DNA of 64,000 bases, taken from contig PVEQ01000012.1 in assembly GCA_002973575.1 (NCBI GenBank), positions 42,786-106,785 on the forward strand, in the 5' to 3' direction. This document shows positions 16,034 to 25,186 of the stretch, piece by piece. The DNA is from Sediminibacterium magnilacihabitans (lineage in GTDB: Bacteria; Bacteroidota; Bacteroidia; Chitinophagales; Chitinophagaceae). Each line of letters starts with the position of its first letter. The stretch's first letter is position 1. The notes under the pieces are model-generated. The model made no database searches, had not been told where the DNA came from, and worked only from the letters and a program-made list of their open reading frames with translations. Both the position numbers and the translations under genes were made by a program.

Positions 16034-17197
16034 TTACTCTTTTCCTTTTTTAAGGGTTCTTGCCTTTTTCAGGGCGGTTTTCCCGAATTTATTCTTTACC
16101 TCGTCAATGGCTTTATACAGCTTGTTTTTTCTTTCAGCATCATCAAAAAGGCTGCCCTGCACAGCATGGTTGGTGAGCTCACTCAACCGCACACCCAGCA
16201 AGCGAACGGACTGTCCTTTGCGGTATAATTGATGGAAGAGTTCAATGGCCTGTGGTATCAGTTCATCATCGCGTAGTGTACGGGAAATGGTTGTTTGTTT
16301 TGATGTGGTCTCAAAATCGGGATAACGGATCTTGACAGCGATGCATCCAGCCAGCTTTTCATCCCTCCTTAACTCAAAAGCCACCCTTTCTGTGAGCCGC
16401 ACCAATTCACTCAATAAGAAATCTGTGTCGGCCGTATTTTCATGGAACGTGTTTTCACTCGATATCGATTTTGCTTCATGATAAGCGTGTACCTGGCCGT
16501 TGTGAATGCCCTGCGATTTTTTCCAGAGGTCAGCGCCGGTCTTGCCCAATTTTTTTTCAAGTATCGCAACAGGTGTCTCGCTCAGGTCGCGTATGGTATG
16601 GATGCCCATCGCTTTGAGCAGCAGGAAAGTTTGTTCCCCCACTCCCGGAAATTTGTTCACCGGTAGCGGAGCTAAGAAATCTTTTTCTTTCCCGGGTTGA
16701 ACAAAAAGATAACCATTGGGCTTGGCTTCATCGGTAGCGATCTTGGCTACCATTTTATTTGCAGCCAAACCAAATGAAATGGGCAATTGGGTTTTGTCGA
16801 TGATCTCCTGCCGCAGGTCAATGGTCCATTGATACGGATCGAAAAAACGGTCCATACCTGTGAGATCAATATAAAATTCATCGATCGACGCTTTTTCAAA
16901 CAAAGGGGCTTTGGCGGCGATGATATCGGTTACCCATTGGGAATAGCGGCGGTATTCTGCATGTGTGCCGCGGAGTACAACAGCATGTGGACAAAGTTTC
17001 ATAGCCCTGCTCATAGGCATAGCGCTGCGTACGCCGAATTTCCGCGCTTCATAACTGCAGGAAGTCACTACGCCTCTTTCAGGTGTACCACCCACGATCA
17101 CTGCTTTTCCTTTCAGGGCAGGCTGCTGCAACAATTCAACACTCACAAAAAAAGAATCGAGATCGAAATGGGCAATATAACGCTGCTGTTCTGCCAT
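16034..17197 (-). CDS. dinB: DNA polymerase IV (Y-family)
   Basis: This 387-residue translesion polymerase has the catalytic carboxylates in AHFDLDSFFVSVE (N-terminus) and ASIDEFYIDLTG (near residue 103), the YSQWV/YEARKFGVRSAMPM palm-finger segments, a helix-hairpin-helix region (VNKFPGVGEQTFLLLKAMGI) and a little-finger domain. A basic C-terminus (KKARTLKKGKE) replaces a clear beta-clamp motif; QGSLFDD near residue 360 is the best clamp-binding candidate. Confidence 0.93.
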   Translation of the reverse strand: MAEQQRYIAHFDLDSFFVSVELLQQPALKGKAVIVGGTPERGVVTSCSYEARKFGVRSAMPMSRAMKLCPHAVVLRGTHAEYRRYSQWVTDIIAAKAPLFEKASIDEFYIDLTGMDRFFDPYQWTIDLRQEIIDKTQLPISFGLAANKMVAKIATDEAKPNGYLFVQPGKEKDFLAPLPVNKFPGVGEQTFLLLKAMGIHTIRDLSETPVAILEKKLGKTGADLWKKSQGIHNGQVHAYHEAKSISSENTFHENTADTDFLLSELVRLTERVAFELRRDEKLAGCIAVKIRYPDFETTSKQTTISRTLRDDELIPQAIELFHQLYRKGQSVRLLGVRLSELTNHAVQGSLFDDAERKNKLYKAIDEVKNKFGKTALKKARTLKKGKE

Positions 17198-17229
17198 ACG
17201 CCTACTAAGTTAGAGAGATTTCAAAAGGA

Positions 17230-17748
17230 TCAGCGGTAAATATCCAGCAGTCCGTCCGGCAGTGTAACATGCACTTCTTTTCGTGCATGATCAATGCTGT
17301 CCAATGTTTCAGCATGTAAGGGTATCAATGCTTCATTGCCATTGAGGTTGATGCGTAACAACACCTGATGTGGTTGTTCGATCACTTCTTCAATAGGGCC
17401 TAAATGTTCGGCTTCATCAGTAATGAGTTCAAAGCCCAGCAATGAAATGGGGGCAGATTTGCCGGCCAGCTTGCGGAAATCGGCTTCGGGCAGCCATACA
17501 TTGCGTGTAGCAAGCCGGTTGGCGGCTTCTTTGGTATGAACGCCCTCCAGTTTGATATAGGTTTCGGTATGATCTTTCGCTTTTGAAGATTCTATGAAAT
17601 AAGGCAGGTAAGCGCCTTTCACTTCTTCAACAAAGATGGCTTCCAGTCCGGCGAAAGTGGTTTTCTTACCCAATGCATGCTTGAGTATCACTTCTCCTTT
17701 CAAACCAAAACTGGCTACGATCTTACCAATATGGATATAATCATTCAT
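17230..17748 (-). CDS. rimM: 16S rRNA processing protein RimM
   Basis: This 172-residue protein assists maturation of the 30S head and binds S19. The N-terminal RimM barrel begins YIHIGKIVASFGLKGEV; the C-terminal PRC-barrel contains ISLLGFELITDE and ends with EVHVTLPDGLLDIYR. The start is the ATG at 17748; the longer frame overlaps the terminator hairpin. It follows rpsP on the same strand, but a terminator lies between them. The usual partner trmD is about 21 kb away here. Confidence 0.93.
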   Translation of the reverse strand: MNDYIHIGKIVASFGLKGEVILKHALGKKTTFAGLEAIFVEEVKGAYLPYFIESSKAKDHTETYIKLEGVHTKEAANRLATRNVWLPEADFRKLAGKSAPISLLGFELITDEAEHLGPIEEVIEQPHQVLLRINLNGNEALIPLHAETLDSIDHARKEVHVTLPDGLLDIYR

Positions 17749-17765
17749 GCAGTAAAAATAAAAAC

Positions 17766-17792
17766 AAAGCCCCAACAATGTCGGGGCTTTGC
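17766..17792 (-). terminator. Intrinsic terminator between rpsP and rimM
   Basis: On the minus strand the stem AAAGCCCC / GGGGCTTT closes a short loop and is followed by a T-rich tail (TTTGTTTTTATTTT). It begins about 20 bases after the rpsP stop and ends about 20 bases before the rimM ATG, so it could attenuate read-through into rimM. Confidence 0.8.
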
Positions 17793-17810
17793 AACTATGG
17801 TTTTATCCCA

Positions 17811-18269
17811 TTAAGCTTCAGCAGTTCCTTCAGAAGCTTCTTCATGTTTGCTTTCCACCTTCTTTACTACGGGGGTGTAAGCTTTACGGGCTCTTTGGGT
17901 TTTTCTGTGCTCTTCGTTACGACGGGCGATGCTTGCTTCATGCTCACTATGCCATGCCTGGAATTTGGTCATTGCAGTAGCATCATCAAACAGTCCCAGT
18001 TTCACACCCCTCAGCAGGTGCTTCAGGTACAATACTCCCTTGAAAGAGAGGATACGGCGAACTGTATCGGTGGGCTGAGCTCCCTTGTGCAGCCATTCCA
18101 GTGCTTTCTGACGATCGAGCTGGATGGTAGCGGGTACAGTAAGCGGGTTGTAAGTTCCGATCTTTTGGATGAACTTACCGTCTCTTGGCGCACGTGCATC
18201 GGCTACTACAATGAAGTAGAAGGGCCGTTTTTTGCTGCCGTGGCGTTGTAGTCTCATTTTGACTGCCAT
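17811..18269 (-). CDS. rpsP: 30S ribosomal protein bS16 with C-terminal extension
   Basis: The first 80 or so residues are a standard bS16 ([20 protein letters not shown], then IGTYNPL). The protein is 152 residues, against 80-90 in many bacteria, because of a charged C-terminal tail ([20 protein letters not shown], ending [10 protein letters not shown]). Long S16 tails are common in Bacteroidota. Confidence 0.95.
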   Translation of the reverse strand: MAVKMRLQRHGSKKRPFYFIVVADARAPRDGKFIQKIGTYNPLTVPATIQLDRQKALEWLHKGAQPTDTVRRILSFKGVLYLKHLLRGVKLGLFDDATAMTKFQAWHSEHEASIARRNEEHRKTQRARKAYTPVVKKVESKHEEASEGTAEA

Positions 18270-18387
18270 GTTAAATAGAAATTTAAAGGCGTTAAGAAAT
18301 TAGTTAACAAATCAGACCGCGAAATTAGCCCAAAATCTTAGAAAATCAAAGTACTAGTCTACCAAACTTGTTATGATTCTGTAAAAA

Positions 18388-19710
18388 CTACCGCTTCATG
18401 CCTGGGAACCTGCCTCCCATGGGCATATTATTCATCATTTTCATCATTTGTTTCATCTGCTCGAACTGTTTCATAAAGGCATTCAGTTCCTGTATGCTCT
18501 TGCCGCTGCCCTTGGCGATCCTTTCCCTGCGGGAAGGGGTCATTGCATCGGGATTGGACCTTTCGAATGGGGTCATGGACTGTATCATGGCTTCGATGCC
18601 TTTGAAAGCATCGTCGTTGATATCTACATCTTTGATTGCCTTGCCCACACCGGGAATCATACCCATCAGGTCTTTCAGATTACCCATTTTTTTTATCTGT
18701 GCAAGCTGGTCGAGAAAATCCTGGAAATCGAACTGGTTCTTGCGGATCTTTTTCTCCAGTTTTTTGGCCTCCGCTTCATCGTACTGCGCCTGGGCTTTTT
18801 CTACCAGCGTAGTAATATCACCCATGCCCAGGATACGTTGTGCCATCCTTTCAGGATAGAACACATCCAGTGTATCCATCTTCTCACCACTACTAACAAA
18901 CTTGATGGGCTTGTTCACCGTGTACTTGATAGATAAAGCCGCACCACCGCGTGTATCACCATCGAGCTTGGTAAGCACCACACCGCTGAAATCGAGCCGG
19001 TCATTGAAAGCTTTGGCAGTGTTTACCGCGTCTTGTCCGGTCATGGAATCCACTACAAACAATATCTCGGCAGGATTCACTGCCTGTTTGATATTGGCCA
19101 CTTCGGTCATCATCGCTTCATCGATGGCCAGTCGCCCCGCCGTATCGATGATGATCACATTTTTATTTTTAGCTTTCGCTTCTTTGATCGCATTTTGGGC
19201 AATCGCTACGGCATCTTTGTTTTCGCGCTCGCTGTAAATATCCACACCCACTTGTTCTGCCAGCACGGTCAACTGGTCAATCGCCGCAGGGCGATAGATA
19301 TCGGCCGCTACCAACAGGGGTGATTTACCTTTTTTTGTTTTGAGGTAATGCGCCAGTTTACCGGTGAAAGTGGTTTTACCACTACCCTGTAACCCGGCAA
19401 TGAGTATGATGGCAGGATTGCCTGTGATGTTGAATTGCGCTTCGGTACCGCCCATGAGCTCGGTGAGTTCGTCTTTCACGATCTTCACCATCAACTGCCC
19501 GGGGCTGATGGCGTTGATCACTTTCTCTCCTACCGCTTTTTCCTTCACCTTATCGGTGAACTCTTTGGCTATCTTGAAATTCACATCGGCATCGATGAGT
19601 GCCCTGCGGATGTCTTTGACAGTATTGGCAACATTCAGGTCGTTGATGCGCGCTTCTCCGCGGAGGTTCTTAAACGCCGATTCGAGTTTTTCACTGAGTG
19701 AATTGAACAT
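18388..19710 (-). CDS. ffh: Signal recognition particle protein Ffh
   Basis: This 440-residue SRP54 GTPase binds 4.5S RNA and nascent signal sequences and delivers ribosomes to FtsY. The N-domain is at the start (MFNSLSEKLESAFKNLRGEA). The G-domain shows GLQGSGKTTFTGKLA (near residue 107), DTAGRLAIDEAMM and TKLDGDTRGGAAL. The M-domain is methionine-rich at the C-terminus (FEQMKQMMKMMNNMPMGG), with the RNA-binding SRRERIAKGSG motif. Confidence 0.96.
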   Translation of the reverse strand: MFNSLSEKLESAFKNLRGEARINDLNVANTVKDIRRALIDADVNFKIAKEFTDKVKEKAVGEKVINAISPGQLMVKIVKDELTELMGGTEAQFNITGNPAIILIAGLQGSGKTTFTGKLAHYLKTKKGKSPLLVAADIYRPAAIDQLTVLAEQVGVDIYSERENKDAVAIAQNAIKEAKAKNKNVIIIDTAGRLAIDEAMMTEVANIKQAVNPAEILFVVDSMTGQDAVNTAKAFNDRLDFSGVVLTKLDGDTRGGAALSIKYTVNKPIKFVSSGEKMDTLDVFYPERMAQRILGMGDITTLVEKAQAQYDEAEAKKLEKKIRKNQFDFQDFLDQLAQIKKMGNLKDLMGMIPGVGKAIKDVDINDDAFKGIEAMIQSMTPFERSNPDAMTPSRRERIAKGSGKSIQELNAFMKQFEQMKQMMKMMNNMPMGGRFPGMKR

Positions 19711-19797
19711 GGTACGCTGGTTTCAATCTTTCACAAATAAAAAATGAACCAATCAGGTTCATCTTAAAAAGAGGTGCAAATATAGTGCGAATCGGGT

Positions 19798-20664
19798 TTA
19801 TCCCAGGTATACCTTTAAATGCTTGCAACGGCTGGTGCTGCGCAGCTTGGTAATGGCTTTGTCCTTGATCTGCCGAACCCTTTCCCGGGTGAGGTTGAAC
19901 CGCTCGCCGATGTCTTCGAGGCTCAACGGGTGGTCTACCCCTATACCAAAGAAAAAGCAGACCACATCTTTCTGCCTTTCGGTAAGGGTTTTCAGGCTCC
20001 TTTCGATCTCCATCCGCAGGGATTCGTGGTGCACCAGTTTTTCATCTGTTTTCTCTGCATTGGGATTTTCCATCACGTCTATCAGCGTACCATCTTCCCC
20101 TTCGGAAAGCGGGGTATCCATGCTCACATGCCGGAAGCCCACACTCATGGTGGCGGCCACTTCTTCCTGGCTGATCTCCAGCATATCGGCCAGTTCCTGC
20201 GGCGTGGGCTCGCGTTCGTATTCCTGTTCCAACTGCTGATATGCTTTGCTGATGCGGTTGGTGAGCCCTACTTTGTTCAAAGGCAACCGCACGATACGGC
20301 TCTGCTCGGCCAATGCCTGCAATATGCTTTGCCTGATCCACCATACCGCATAAGAAATGAATTTGAAACCCCTTGTCTCATCAAAACGAAGCGCCGCTTT
20401 GATAAGTCCCAGGTTGCCTTCGTTGATGAGGTCGGGTAAAGTGAGCCCCTGGTTCTGGTATTGCTTGGCAACCGATACCACAAAACGCAGGTTCGATTTT
20501 ACCAGGCGGTCCAGCGCCCGCTGATCTCCATGGCGGATGCGCATGGCCAGTTGCACTTCTTCTTCAGGACTGATCAGATCAACCTTCCCTATCTCCTGTA
20601 AATATTTCTCCAGGCTCTGGGACTCACGATTGGTGATGGATTTCGTGATTTTTAGCTGACGCAT
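19798..20664 (-). CDS. rpoD: Primary RNA polymerase sigma factor (short sigma-70)
   Basis: This 288-residue sigma factor begins [18 protein letters not shown] and lacks region 1.1, as usual in Bacteroidota, where this type recognises the TTTG/TAnnTTTG promoters. Region 1.2 ([20 protein letters not shown]), region 2 ([20 protein letters not shown], then [10 protein letters not shown]), region 3 and region 4 ([20 protein letters not shown]) are all present. An ATG two codons upstream (20670) is an alternative start. Confidence 0.94.
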   Translation of the reverse strand: MRQLKITKSITNRESQSLEKYLQEIGKVDLISPEEEVQLAMRIRHGDQRALDRLVKSNLRFVVSVAKQYQNQGLTLPDLINEGNLGLIKAALRFDETRGFKFISYAVWWIRQSILQALAEQSRIVRLPLNKVGLTNRISKAYQQLEQEYEREPTPQELADMLEISQEEVAATMSVGFRHVSMDTPLSEGEDGTLIDVMENPNAEKTDEKLVHHESLRMEIERSLKTLTERQKDVVCFFFGIGVDHPLSLEDIGERFNLTRERVRQIKDKAITKLRSTSRCKHLKVYLG

Positions 20665-20980
20665 GCTCATAAAAAAGCAAGTTTAAGGTTGTATGGTAGA
20701 AGGTTGATTTTGTATAGCGGAAAAATGTCCATTATAAACCGCAGACATGCTGCGGGACTCCTTGCGTCACCTATCTAAAGCAATTTAAGTATTTTTTCGA
20801 TGCGGTCAAAAAAAATATTCATTGCAATAACCTGAAGCACAATGATTTATACTTCATTTGTCAAATAGGGTATTTTTTCGACCCATTGCGGGTCACTGCC
20901 GGCCAAAAAAACATTTGGACGGTGTTGATTATTTAATATTATTGCAGACCTGCGATCAAGCTAGGTATAAAGCGAATGTA
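20665..20980. other. Divergent intergenic region, no gene seen
   Basis: About 310 bases separate rpoD from the START-domain gene. The region is AT-rich, with several T/A runs and a short CCGCAGACATGCTGCGG stem near 20750. No exact TAnnTTTG box lies next to either start. Both promoters must lie here, but I cannot place them. Confidence 0.4.
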
Positions 20981-21364
20981 ATGAGCAAGAAGCAACTATT
21001 TACTTTGGAATTCCCCGTCAGGTGTTCACCAACAATATTGTATGAGTTTTTAGCTACACCTGCCGGTTTGCAGGAGTGGTTTGCAGATAAAGTAGATGAA
21101 TGGGAAAATGTATACAGTTTTTCATGGAATGGCGGCACGCCCGATAAGGCAGACGTGCTGGACCTGGAGCAAGACAAATTCATCCGTTTCCACTGGCAGC
21201 ATACTGATAAAACCGAATATTTCGAATTCAGGATCGAGAAGACCGAGATTTCAAACCAGACCATACTCCTGATCAAGGATTTTGCTGAAAAAGCAGAGAT
21301 CAAAGACCAGAGCCAGTTATGGGGCTACCAGGTGAAAGAACTGTTTCACCGCCTGGGTGCTTAA
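20981..21364 (+). CDS. START-like/AHSA1 domain protein
   Basis: This 127-residue protein has a SRPBCC/START-like fold: FTLEFPVRCSPTILYEFLAT at the N-terminus, GLQEWFADKVDEW (the usual L.xWFA.xV motif), FSWNGG and a C-terminal helix ending VKELFHRLGA. Small proteins of this kind are widespread in Bacteroidota and bind hydrophobic ligands or chaperones, but the ligand is unknown. The ATG at 20981 is chosen because the frame upstream of it has no family-like sequence. Confidence 0.82.
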   Translation: MSKKQLFTLEFPVRCSPTILYEFLATPAGLQEWFADKVDEWENVYSFSWNGGTPDKADVLDLEQDKFIRFHWQHTDKTEYFEFRIEKTEISNQTILLIKDFAEKAEIKDQSQLWGYQVKELFHRLGA

Positions 21365-21516
21365 GGAGTACCCACCCGTTATCATACCATTCATCCCACA
21401 ACGGTATATGAGCTGGATTTTATTTCGTTAAATTGACGTGTTGTTGCGTTGATCATCTCTTTCCTTTGGTGAATGCACTATTTTTGTAATCCTTAACGAA
21501 TAAACTCCGGCTGGAT

Positions 21517-22965
21517 TTGTTTAAAAAGCTCGACATACTCATCATCCGTTCTTTTGTTGGTCCTTTTATTGCCGCTTTCACTATCTCGCTTTTTGTGCTG
21601 ACCATGCAGTTTTTCTGGCTGTATATCGACGACCTCGTAGGAAAAGGACTCGATTTATTTACAGTGATGAAGCTGATCGGCCTGGTGGCGCTTTTCTGGG
21701 TTCCGTTGGCTTTGCCGCTGGCCCTGCTTTTCTCTTCCATCATGACATTCGGCAACCTGGGCGAATCATTCGAATTGGTGGCCATCAAAGCATCCGGTAT
21801 CCCGCTCCTGCGCTTCATGCGCCCGCTGATCATCATCACCATTTTCATCAGCGGCATTGCTTTTTTATTCGCCAATAATATCATCCCGGTAACACAACTG
21901 AAACTATCAGCGCTCAAATACGATATCATCGTTTCCAAACCCGCCATCGATATCAAAGAAGGTGTTTTTTATGATAAGATCGATGGGTATGTGATCAAAC
22001 TGGGTAAGAAAGAAAAGAACGACAGCATCATACATGATGTGGTGATATTTGAAAGAAGTCCCGGTGGTCTGCAGGATCATATGCTGATCGCCGAAAGCGG
22101 CGTCATGCGCGTAACGAAAGACAAGCGCTTCCTGGAATTCATTTTGCGCAATGGTTGGCGTTACCAGGAAAAAGGACAACGGGGCACTACCAACACCGAA
22201 TTCATCAGGATGGGATTCAAAGAATATAAAAAGATGTTCGACCTCAAAAGCTTCCAGATGAACAAGAGTGGCGACAGCGCTTTTTATGACCCCAAAATGC
22301 TCAGTCTCCGGCAATTGAATGGCGTGATCGACTCCCTGCATAACATCGATACTTTTTACAGAAGAAGGACCCGCTACGAGGTCTCACCCTATTTGCGCTT
22401 CACCAAATACGAAGACACCGGCTGGGCAAGGATAGACAGTTCCAGGATCAACCGAAAAGCGAAAACATTCAACAACCTGCTGCCCGATTCGCTGGCATTT
22501 TCTGTGTTGCAAAACGCCGGTAGCCAGATCGGCACGCTCAAAGGCAATGTCAATGTATTGGCGAACGATTATACCCAGCGTTACCTTTCACTGCAATTCC
22601 ATAAAATAGAATGGCACCGGAAATTCACACTGTCCGTTGCCTGCCTGGTATTGTTCCTGATCGGTGCGCCGTTGGGTTCCATCATACGAAAAGGGGGACT
22701 GGGTACACCGCTGGTATTTGCGGTGATCTTCTTTGTAAGTTTTCACCTGCTCAACCAGTTTGGTGAAAAATTTGCGCGGGCCGGCGAAATGAGTCCCCTG
22801 ATGGGCATGTGGCTTTCTACCATAGTACTGATACCGGTGGGTATTTTCCTTACGTACAAAGCCATGCGCGATTCACAACTGTTTAACCAGGAGTTTTATT
22901 ATCGTTTGTTTAAGCAGTTGAGGCGTTTTTGGACTAACTTTAGGAATAGAAAAAGTTCAACCTAA
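21517..22965 (+). CDS. LptF/LptG-family lipopolysaccharide export permease
   Basis: This 482-residue YjgP/YjgQ-type permease has transmembrane segments near both termini (IIRSFVGPFIAAFTISLFVL, LIGLVALFWVPLALPLALLF; then LSVACLVLFLIGAPLGSIIR, VFAVIFFVSFHLLNQFGE) and a large periplasmic domain between. The family moves LPS from the inner membrane onto the Lpt bridge. No ATG precedes the conserved N-terminus: the only plausible start is a TTG at 21517, 30 bases after an in-frame stop. A TATTTTTG box at 21479-21486 is a good -7 candidate with a leader of about 25 bases. The central domain is long for this family. Confidence 0.87.
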   Translation: MFKKLDILIIRSFVGPFIAAFTISLFVLTMQFFWLYIDDLVGKGLDLFTVMKLIGLVALFWVPLALPLALLFSSIMTFGNLGESFELVAIKASGIPLLRFMRPLIIITIFISGIAFLFANNIIPVTQLKLSALKYDIIVSKPAIDIKEGVFYDKIDGYVIKLGKKEKNDSIIHDVVIFERSPGGLQDHMLIAESGVMRVTKDKRFLEFILRNGWRYQEKGQRGTTNTEFIRMGFKEYKKMFDLKSFQMNKSGDSAFYDPKMLSLRQLNGVIDSLHNIDTFYRRRTRYEVSPYLRFTKYEDTGWARIDSSRINRKAKTFNNLLPDSLAFSVLQNAGSQIGTLKGNVNVLANDYTQRYLSLQFHKIEWHRKFTLSVACLVLFLIGAPLGSIIRKGGLGTPLVFAVIFFVSFHLLNQFGEKFARAGEMSPLMGMWLSTIVLIPVGIFLTYKAMRDSQLFNQEFYYRLFKQLRRFWTNFRNRKSST

Positions 22966-22970
22966 TATTT

Positions 22971-23702
22971 ATGAAAAAAAATACTTCGAGCCGTCGCGAC
23001 TTTATTAAAGTCACCGGCCAAGCTGGCGTTGCAGCAGGTTTATCCATGACCATTCTTCCTTCACTGGTAAAAGCAGAAAACGAATTTCTGGCAGACAGTG
23101 CTTTCACACAACATGCGCTCCCTTATGCCTACAATGCACTGGAGCCTGTTATCGATGCCATGACCATGGAAATACATTACAGCAAGCATGCCACCGGTTA
23201 TGCCAAGAACCTGGCAGAAGCCTGTGCAGCGGAAAAAGTAAACACCAATTCAGAGAAGCTGGAAAACCTTCTGCGGAATATCTCTAAATATTCTACCAAG
23301 ATGCGTAACAACGGCGGCGGACATTATAACCATGAATTGTTCTGGCAATGCATGAGGCCGGGAACTGCTGCCAAGCCCGAAGGAAACCTGGCAGCAGCCA
23401 TTGATCGTTCATTCGGTTCTTTCGAAACTTTTAAAACACAGTTCTCCGATGCAGGTAAGAACCGTTTTGGAAGCGGCTGGGCCTGGCTGGTGCAAACACC
23501 CGATCATCACCTCGTGGTTACTTCTACTCCCAACCAGGATAATCCCCTGATGGACATCAGTGAAGTAAAAGGAACACCGCTGCTGGGATTGGATGTGTGG
23601 GAGCACGCTTATTACCTCAAATACCAGAACAAAAGGCCGGACTATATCAACAACTGGTGGAACCTCGTGAATTGGGATTTTGTTGCGAAAAGAATGATGT
23701 AA
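22971..23702 (+). CDS. Tat-exported Fe/Mn superoxide dismutase
   Basis: This 243-residue protein has a Tat signal (SRRDFIKVTGQAGVAAG) and a complete Fe/Mn SOD domain. Metal ligands are His in EIHYSKHATGY, His in NNGGGHYNHELFW, and Asp and His in LDVWEHAYYLKYQNKRPDYI. GSGWAWLV is also present. It converts superoxide to peroxide and oxygen, and the Tat signal implies export already folded with metal. It starts 6 bases after the LptF/G-like gene. The metal cannot be decided from sequence. Confidence 0.92.
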   Translation: MKKNTSSRRDFIKVTGQAGVAAGLSMTILPSLVKAENEFLADSAFTQHALPYAYNALEPVIDAMTMEIHYSKHATGYAKNLAEACAAEKVNTNSEKLENLLRNISKYSTKMRNNGGGHYNHELFWQCMRPGTAAKPEGNLAAAIDRSFGSFETFKTQFSDAGKNRFGSGWAWLVQTPDHHLVVTSTPNQDNPLMDISEVKGTPLLGLDVWEHAYYLKYQNKRPDYINNWWNLVNWDFVAKRMM

Positions 23703-23747
23703 TCGACGGCTCAATGAGATTTAATAAAAACAGAAAGTGTAATACTT

Positions 23748-24161
23748 ATGAGAACGATCACCAAATGGGTGTCGGCACTTGCTTTTGATGCAACGGCAGA
23801 TACGGGGCATACGGTAAGGATAGACACAGCAGTAGAAAGCGGTGGGTTGGGAAGCGGCATGAACCCCAAGAGAATGTTACTGGGATCGCTGGCAGGTTGC
23901 AGCGGCATGGATGTGGTAGACATCCTGCGTAAAATGAAAGTGAACTTCACCAAACTGGAAATAGATACTTCGGCAGAACAAACGGAAGAGCATCCCAAAG
24001 TATTCAAGTTTATTAATATGATCTATCGTTGTGATGCGCCCGCCGAAGACATCGATAAAGTGAACCGTGCGGTAGCGCTCTCACACGAAAAATACTGTGG
24101 CATCTCGGCTATGCTCTCCAAGCATTGCAAGATCGATTACAAAGTAGAACTGATCGGTTAA
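23748..24161 (+). CDS. OsmC/Ohr-family protein
   Basis: This 137-residue OsmC-family protein reads DTAVESGGLGSGMNPKRMLL, then GSLAGCSGMDVVDILRKMK with the first reactive cysteine, and ends VALSHEKYCGISAMLSKHC with the second. Family members reduce organic or fatty-acid hydroperoxides. The stop codon overlaps the next gene's ATG by one base (TAATG), indicating translational coupling with the CDF transporter. Confidence 0.87.
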   Translation: MRTITKWVSALAFDATADTGHTVRIDTAVESGGLGSGMNPKRMLLGSLAGCSGMDVVDILRKMKVNFTKLEIDTSAEQTEEHPKVFKFINMIYRCDAPAEDIDKVNRAVALSHEKYCGISAMLSKHCKIDYKVELIG

Positions 24162-25147
24162 TGCAAACCGCCAAGCAAAACTATCGCGTACAATTATCGA
24201 TCACTATACTCAGTGTGGTATTGTTTGCTGCCAAGATTATTGCGTATCAGTTCACTCTATCCCTGTCAATACTAACCGACGCGCTGGAAAGTATTGTAAA
24301 CGTGATCGCCGGGTTCATTGGCCTTTACAGCTTATATGTGGCTGCCAAGCCGCGTGATATGGATCATCCTTATGGACATGGCAAAGCAGAATTCGTTTCA
24401 GCCGCTGCAGAAGGGGCATTGATCATAGCAGCGGGCATTATGATCGTTTATGAAACTGTGCTCAACATTATCCGGCATAGTCCTTTACAGGAACTCAGCA
24501 TCGGTTTGTGGCTGGTAGGTGGCACTGCAGTGATCAATTTCATAGCAGGCGGCATTTGCATCAAAATAGGAAAGCAAAACAATTCCCCTGCCCTGCTGGC
24601 AAGCGGCAAGCATTTACAGATAGATACTTATTCCACACTGGCTGTCATTGCCGGGCTGTTCCTGATCCTGTTCACCGGGTTTGCCTGGCTCGACAAGCTC
24701 ATTGCTTTCTTTTTAAGCGTCCTTGTTATTTACAATGGTTACAAAATACTCCGGCGTTCTTTGGCGGGGATCATGGATGAAGCGGATATAGAATTGCTGA
24801 ACCGTTTCATACGTGTACTGAACGAACACAGGCAGGAAAATTGGATCGACCTGCACAACCTGCGCGTAATCAAATACGGCAGCCTTTTGCATGTGGATTG
24901 TCATCTTACCGTTCCCTGGTACCTCAACGTACACGAAGCGCACCGCGAAATAGATGCACTCTCGGCCCTCATCAAACAACAATTCGGTGATGCACTCGAA
25001 TTAATGGTGCATACCGATGGTTGCCTGCCCTTCAGTTGCAGTATCTGTACCAAGCAGAACTGCTCTGTACGGCAGCATCCCTTCGAACAAAAAGTAGAAT
25101 GGACCATGAAGAACCTTATTTCCGATCAGAAACACCGATTGGCGTAA
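24161..25147 (+). CDS. Cation diffusion facilitator transporter
   Basis: This 328-residue CDF-family exporter of Zn, Fe, Mn or similar ions has the ALTDALESIVNVIAGFIGLY helix with its Asp site, DMDHPYGHGKAEFVSAAAEG (HPYGHGK motif) and six predicted membrane helices. A cytoplasmic C-terminal domain follows and ends with a cysteine cluster (CLPFSCSICTKQNCSVRQ), which may be an extra metal site. The start ATG overlaps the OsmC stop; a longer frame starting inside osmC is discarded. Placement after SOD and OsmC suggests a metal or oxidative stress operon. Confidence 0.88.
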   Translation: MQTAKQNYRVQLSITILSVVLFAAKIIAYQFTLSLSILTDALESIVNVIAGFIGLYSLYVAAKPRDMDHPYGHGKAEFVSAAAEGALIIAAGIMIVYETVLNIIRHSPLQELSIGLWLVGGTAVINFIAGGICIKIGKQNNSPALLASGKHLQIDTYSTLAVIAGLFLILFTGFAWLDKLIAFFLSVLVIYNGYKILRRSLAGIMDEADIELLNRFIRVLNEHRQENWIDLHNLRVIKYGSLLHVDCHLTVPWYLNVHEAHREIDALSALIKQQFGDALELMVHTDGCLPFSCSICTKQNCSVRQHPFEQKVEWTMKNLISDQKHRLA

Positions 25148-25186
25148 ATTGCGCTCCATTATTCCATCACTTTAAAACCCAATTGT

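Noticed and set aside
20740..20770. Small stem in the rpoD upstream region as a regulatory RNA
   Set aside because: The stem is short, with no neighbouring conserved structure or T-tract; not supportable.
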